From contig OZ241896.1 in the NCBI GenBank assembly GCA_965203565.1, positions 2,542,001 to 2,606,000 of the forward strand: a stretch of 64,000 bases of DNA, read 5' to 3'. Every line of letters starts with the position of its first letter. The first letter of the stretch is position 1. The stretch is from JAAXGX01 sp965203565. Lineage in GTDB: Bacteria; Acidobacteriota; Vicinamibacteria; Vicinamibacterales; UBA8438. Positions 61,368 through 64,000 of this stretch are shown here, one piece after another. The notes below the pieces were generated by a model. That model did not search any database. It worked only from the letters and a program-made list of their open reading frames with translations, and was not told the origin of the DNA. The translations under genes and the position numbers were made by a program.

Positions 61368-63079
61368 GCCAGGCGAAGCTCTTGCGTGAACCCCAGCGAC
61401 AGCTTGGGCAGTTCTTTACGCCGCCATCGGTTGCAAAGGCGATTATGAACCAGCTGCGGATCGGCCCCGATGGATTAGTTATGGAGCCCTCTCTGGGAAC
61501 AGGCTCTTTCGTGTTCGCTCTTCTTGATGCTATTGAAAGCAACCACGGGTCGGAGCACGCGGTTCTCTGGGCGCATACCCATCTATATGGGTGTGAAATC
61601 GACCAGCGAGCGATGGCGAAGTTCGCCGCCGAGTGGAGCAGGAGAGGTCTTGGGAATCTTCCGGAGAACATCGAGCGGGGCGACTTTTTCAGGTGGCTTC
61701 CTCCAGATTGCGACCGTCGCGTAGCTCTTGATCGGCGGCTGTATCTCAATTCTTCACTCGAGTTTTTCGATCTGATTGTCGGCAATCCGCCGTTCGGTGG
61801 AAGCATCGATCCCTCGATAGAGGACAACCTGGACAGTATCTTCGGCGTCCGCAACGGCATGAAGATCAAGAAGGAGACCTACGCATTTTTTCTGCTCAAG
61901 TGCGTGGATCTGCTGAAGCCAGGAGGGCGGCTCTGCTTTATTTGCAGCGACACGATACTCACGATTTCAACGATGCGAGGTCTCCGTTGCTGGCTGCAAG
62001 ACCGATGTCAGGTTGAGATTTCCGCTGTGCCGGGAGAATTCAACGACACGGCTCAGGATCTCGTTTTGATTACGCTCGTGAAGCAAGGCCAAGGCCAGAG
62101 ACGTGATCATATTCGAGTTTTTGGAAGCCATACGCGGCTGGCGGACGTCGAGGCGACGCCTAATTGCAGTTGGCGCGTAAGCAGCGAATATTCCTGTTAT
62201 TTTGGCGGGCAATTACTGGGCGATAAATTTGTCGCCAGCTCAGGCATGACCATCGGAAACAATGATTTGTTCCTCAGGAAAATCACCAATGGGTTTATCG
62301 AGGAGCAATACGAATTTTCATTTGGGAAAGAGCCAATAACGCTCGCACGGGAACTGGCGCGGGCCAGACTCGGAAAACTTTCAGAGGCTCGGAAGCATTC
62401 CATCCTGGAATGCGAACGGCGTGGCGACACAAGTCGTGTGGTTTCGTGGATACGGCTCCAAAAGCCCGTTTCCGTGAAAATTCCGCACGGAGATTATCTC
62501 TTCTACAACAAGGCTACGCGCGAAATAATATATTCCGAACCTCGGTGGGTCATATTTTGGCGGAACAATGGCGACTACGTATATACATACAAGAAAATGG
62601 GGAAATGGTATCTTCATGGCGTCGGCGGCAAACCGTACTTCGGGAGAGAAGGGTTGACATGGAGCCTTATTGCGTCGCGCATGCGCACCCGTTGGCTCCC
62701 GCCAGGATATATTCTGGACAGTGGCGCCCCTTGCGCGTTCCTCAGGTCCGGCGTAGAGCATGACGAATTGTTTTTTGTCATGGGATGGACGCTGACTGAT
62801 TTGTGCACGCGCATCCTGAAGAATGTCGTTAACCATACGCGCAATATCCAAAGCAAGGATTTTGAGCGGCTCCCCTATCCGGATTGGACCGCGCCGCGGG
62901 CGAAGGACGCCGCGATTTCGCGCGTGAAGGAGCTCGTGCGTGCGGCCAGGGCCGGCGAACGATTCAGTTTTGACAGTCCGGATGTAAAGGCGCTCAATGA
63001 ACTCTACGAATATCGTTCTGATTGCGAGAGGATGGAAGCCAAGGAGTCGAAACAGTTGTCAACGTTGTTTCCTCTGTAG
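61364..63079 (+). CDS. N6-adenine DNA methyltransferase of the second restriction-modification system
   Basis: A 571-aa enzyme. 'QRQLGQFFTPPSVAKAIMNQL' opens the class. The cofactor motif is 'VMEPSLGTGSFVFALLDAIES', and the catalytic motif is 'FDLIVGNPPFGGSIDP' near residue 140. The C-terminal half contains a target-recognition region ('LPYPDWTAPRAKDAAISRVKELVRAARAG' at its end). NPPF marks N6-adenine gamma-class enzymes. AT-rich codons (ATA, AAA, TTT) contrast with the core genes and suggest transfer. It starts inside the nuclease stop (ATGA). Confidence 0.88.
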   Translation: MSQAKLLREPQRQLGQFFTPPSVAKAIMNQLRIGPDGLVMEPSLGTGSFVFALLDAIESNHGSEHAVLWAHTHLYGCEIDQRAMAKFAAEWSRRGLGNLPENIERGDFFRWLPPDCDRRVALDRRLYLNSSLEFFDLIVGNPPFGGSIDPSIEDNLDSIFGVRNGMKIKKETYAFFLLKCVDLLKPGGRLCFICSDTILTISTMRGLRCWLQDRCQVEISAVPGEFNDTAQDLVLITLVKQGQGQRRDHIRVFGSHTRLADVEATPNCSWRVSSEYSCYFGGQLLGDKFVASSGMTIGNNDLFLRKITNGFIEEQYEFSFGKEPITLARELARARLGKLSEARKHSILECERRGDTSRVVSWIRLQKPVSVKIPHGDYLFYNKATREIIYSEPRWVIFWRNNGDYVYTYKKMGKWYLHGVGGKPYFGREGLTWSLIASRMRTRWLPPGYILDSGAPCAFLRSGVEHDELFFVMGWTLTDLCTRILKNVVNHTRNIQSKDFERLPYPDWTAPRAKDAAISRVKELVRAARAGERFSFDSPDVKALNELYEYRSDCERMEAKESKQLSTLFPL

Positions 63080-63133
63080 CCGAATAAAGCCGGGCGCCCC
63101 GTTCGCGAGCGGGCCGGCAGGCTGCGGACGTTC

Positions 63134-63260
63134 TGTTGCCGAAGTACGGAGCGAGCGCGGCGGCTTCCTCGGGCGTGAACGGCTCCGGCGCGGAGAGCGC
63201 CGAAGCCGCGAAGGACGAGCGCACGCGGTAGTATATGCGCGCAGGACCGCCGCTGACACG
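63134..63260. repeat. 127-bp direct repeat, right copy (thyX start fragment)
   Basis: A perfect copy of 55031-55157 in the same orientation. It holds a stranded thyX start (30 codons on the minus strand) that runs into unrelated sequence, plus the TATACT box, which could drive a short leftward transcript. The 63080-63339 gap otherwise contains a variant of the leader motif (63304-63319) and no gene. Confidence 0.93.
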
Positions 63261-63339
63261 CTATCATTGGAGCGTCCGGCGCTTGCGGCCGTCCGGCGCG
63301 CGCTTCCATCTTCGGCCGTTTGGGAAAGGAACCCGGTAA

Positions 63340-64000
63340 ATGGCTGATCTGAACGGAACGCATGAAAACGACACGTTGACGGGAACGCCGGAGGCGGATT
63401 TCATCAAGGGCTCGCGCGGAAGCGATCACCTTCGCGGTCGGGCCGGCAACGATACGTTGTGGGGCGGCCGGGAAAACGACCGGTCCGAAGGCGGCGCCGG
63501 CGACGATCGGCTGTTGGGCGGCGGCGGCGACGATCATCTGCTGGGCGGCCCGGATGACGACTTCCTGAAAGGGCAGGCAGGCGACGACACCCTGTGGGGC
63601 GGCGACGGAAACGACGTCTTGCGCGGCGACGCTGGCGACGATGAACTGGTCGGCGGCGCCGGGAGCGACACCCTGCACGGCGGCGACGGGGCCGACGTCT
63701 TCGCGTTCGACCTGGCGCACGTGGAGTCCGGCGCCGTGGACGTGGTGCATGCGTTCGACGCTGCCGAAGGCGACACGATACGGCTGGCGTCCGACGTGGC
63801 GTATACCGTCCGCGAAGAGGGCGATCTGACCGTAATCGACGTGGAAGGCGGCGGCGAGATTCACGTTGACGGCGGCGGCGGCGACGTGGAAAGCGCCATC
63901 GTGCATCCGATCGCCGGCGACGGCGAACTGCGCGGCGGCGACGGTGACGAAACGCTGATCGGCGGCGACGGCGACGATGAACTGCACGGCGGCGGCGGCG
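63340..64000 (+). CDS. RTX-type calcium-binding repeat protein, 3' end beyond window
   Basis: At least 220 aa, open at the window edge. Nonapeptide repeats run from residue 8 ('GTHENDTLTGTPEADFIKGSRGSDHLRGRAGNDTLWGG' to 'GGAGSDTLHGGDGADVFAFDL'). A module ('VVHAFDAAEGDTIRLASDVAYTVREEGDLTVIDVEGGGEIHVDGGGGDVESAIVHP') is followed by a new repeat block at the edge. It has no signal peptide, as expected for type I secretion. The start ATG has a GGAAAGGA site, and a variant of the 17-bp leader motif lies 21-36 nt upstream. It is related in kind to the RTX genes at 2386 and 56273. Confidence 0.87.
   Translation, partial: MADLNGTHENDTLTGTPEADFIKGSRGSDHLRGRAGNDTLWGGRENDRSEGGAGDDRLLGGGGDDHLLGGPDDDFLKGQAGDDTLWGGDGNDVLRGDAGDDELVGGAGSDTLHGGDGADVFAFDLAHVESGAVDVVHAFDAAEGDTIRLASDVAYTVREEGDLTVIDVEGGGEIHVDGGGGDVESAIVHPIAGDGELRGGDGDETLIGGDGDDELHGGGG

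Overview
The window is 64 kb of very GC-rich bacterial DNA with tightly packed genes, many joined by 4-bp GTGA or ATGA overlaps. Gene content points to an Acidobacteriota-like organism, perhaps class Vicinamibacteria. It has a secreted VWFA protein of the type common in that phylum, DUF6152-type secreted proteins beside 'PDLxGVW' secreted proteins, outer-membrane barrels, AmiC, and a haem-A/cytochrome oxidase assembly set. This is an inference from families; no rRNA gene is present to confirm it.

Layout: (1) 1-5,070 holds a CoA-transferase pair next to an HpaB-like gene cut by the window edge, trehalose phosphatase, a large RTX-type repeat protein and a small c-type cytochrome. (2) 5,145-13,637 holds three secreted proteins and a CusCBA-like RND efflux operon. 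(3) 13,762-15,978 is a compact restriction-modification cassette: RHH regulator, amino-methyltransferase and Eco29kI-type GIY-YIG nuclease. (4) 16,013-21,247 is an envelope ABC operon with a LolA-like protein, two MacB/LolC-type permeases, an ATPase and a beta-barrel. (5) 21,368-27,170 is a phosphate operon, pstC-pstA-pstB-phoU-phoB-phoR, without pstS and with a PstB that has lost nearly every ATPase motif residue. (6) 27,183-53,469 is mostly housekeeping: rdgB, rph, a GerMN protein, amidase, metH, a FeoA-FeoB fusion with a Cys-rich partner, PPi-type phosphofructokinase, tRNA-Glu, an M23 peptidase, ctaA/ctaB, dCTP deaminase and a rhodanese. (7) From thyX at 55 kb to the window end is an accessory island.

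The island lies between two perfect 127-bp direct repeats (55,031-55,157 and 63,134-63,260). The second copy duplicates the promoter and first 30 codons of thyX. Inside are unknown secreted proteins, an RTX gene split by a complete insertion sequence with a 4-bp target duplication, a truncated peptide deformylase that has lost a metal ligand, a broken Phd-type antitoxin, and a second restriction-modification pair. A second large RTX gene starts just beyond the right repeat. The IS terminal sequence recurs in the core region: as both ends of a 158-bp MITE-like element near 31.1 kb, and as single 22-bp copies next to -10 boxes upstream of otsB and of the VWFA gene.

The strongest leads are the degenerate PstB in an otherwise intact Pst-Pho operon, the IS/MITE/promoter-associated repeat family, the direct-repeat-bounded island, and a recurring leaderless arrangement in which a -10 box lies 5-8 nt before the start codon.
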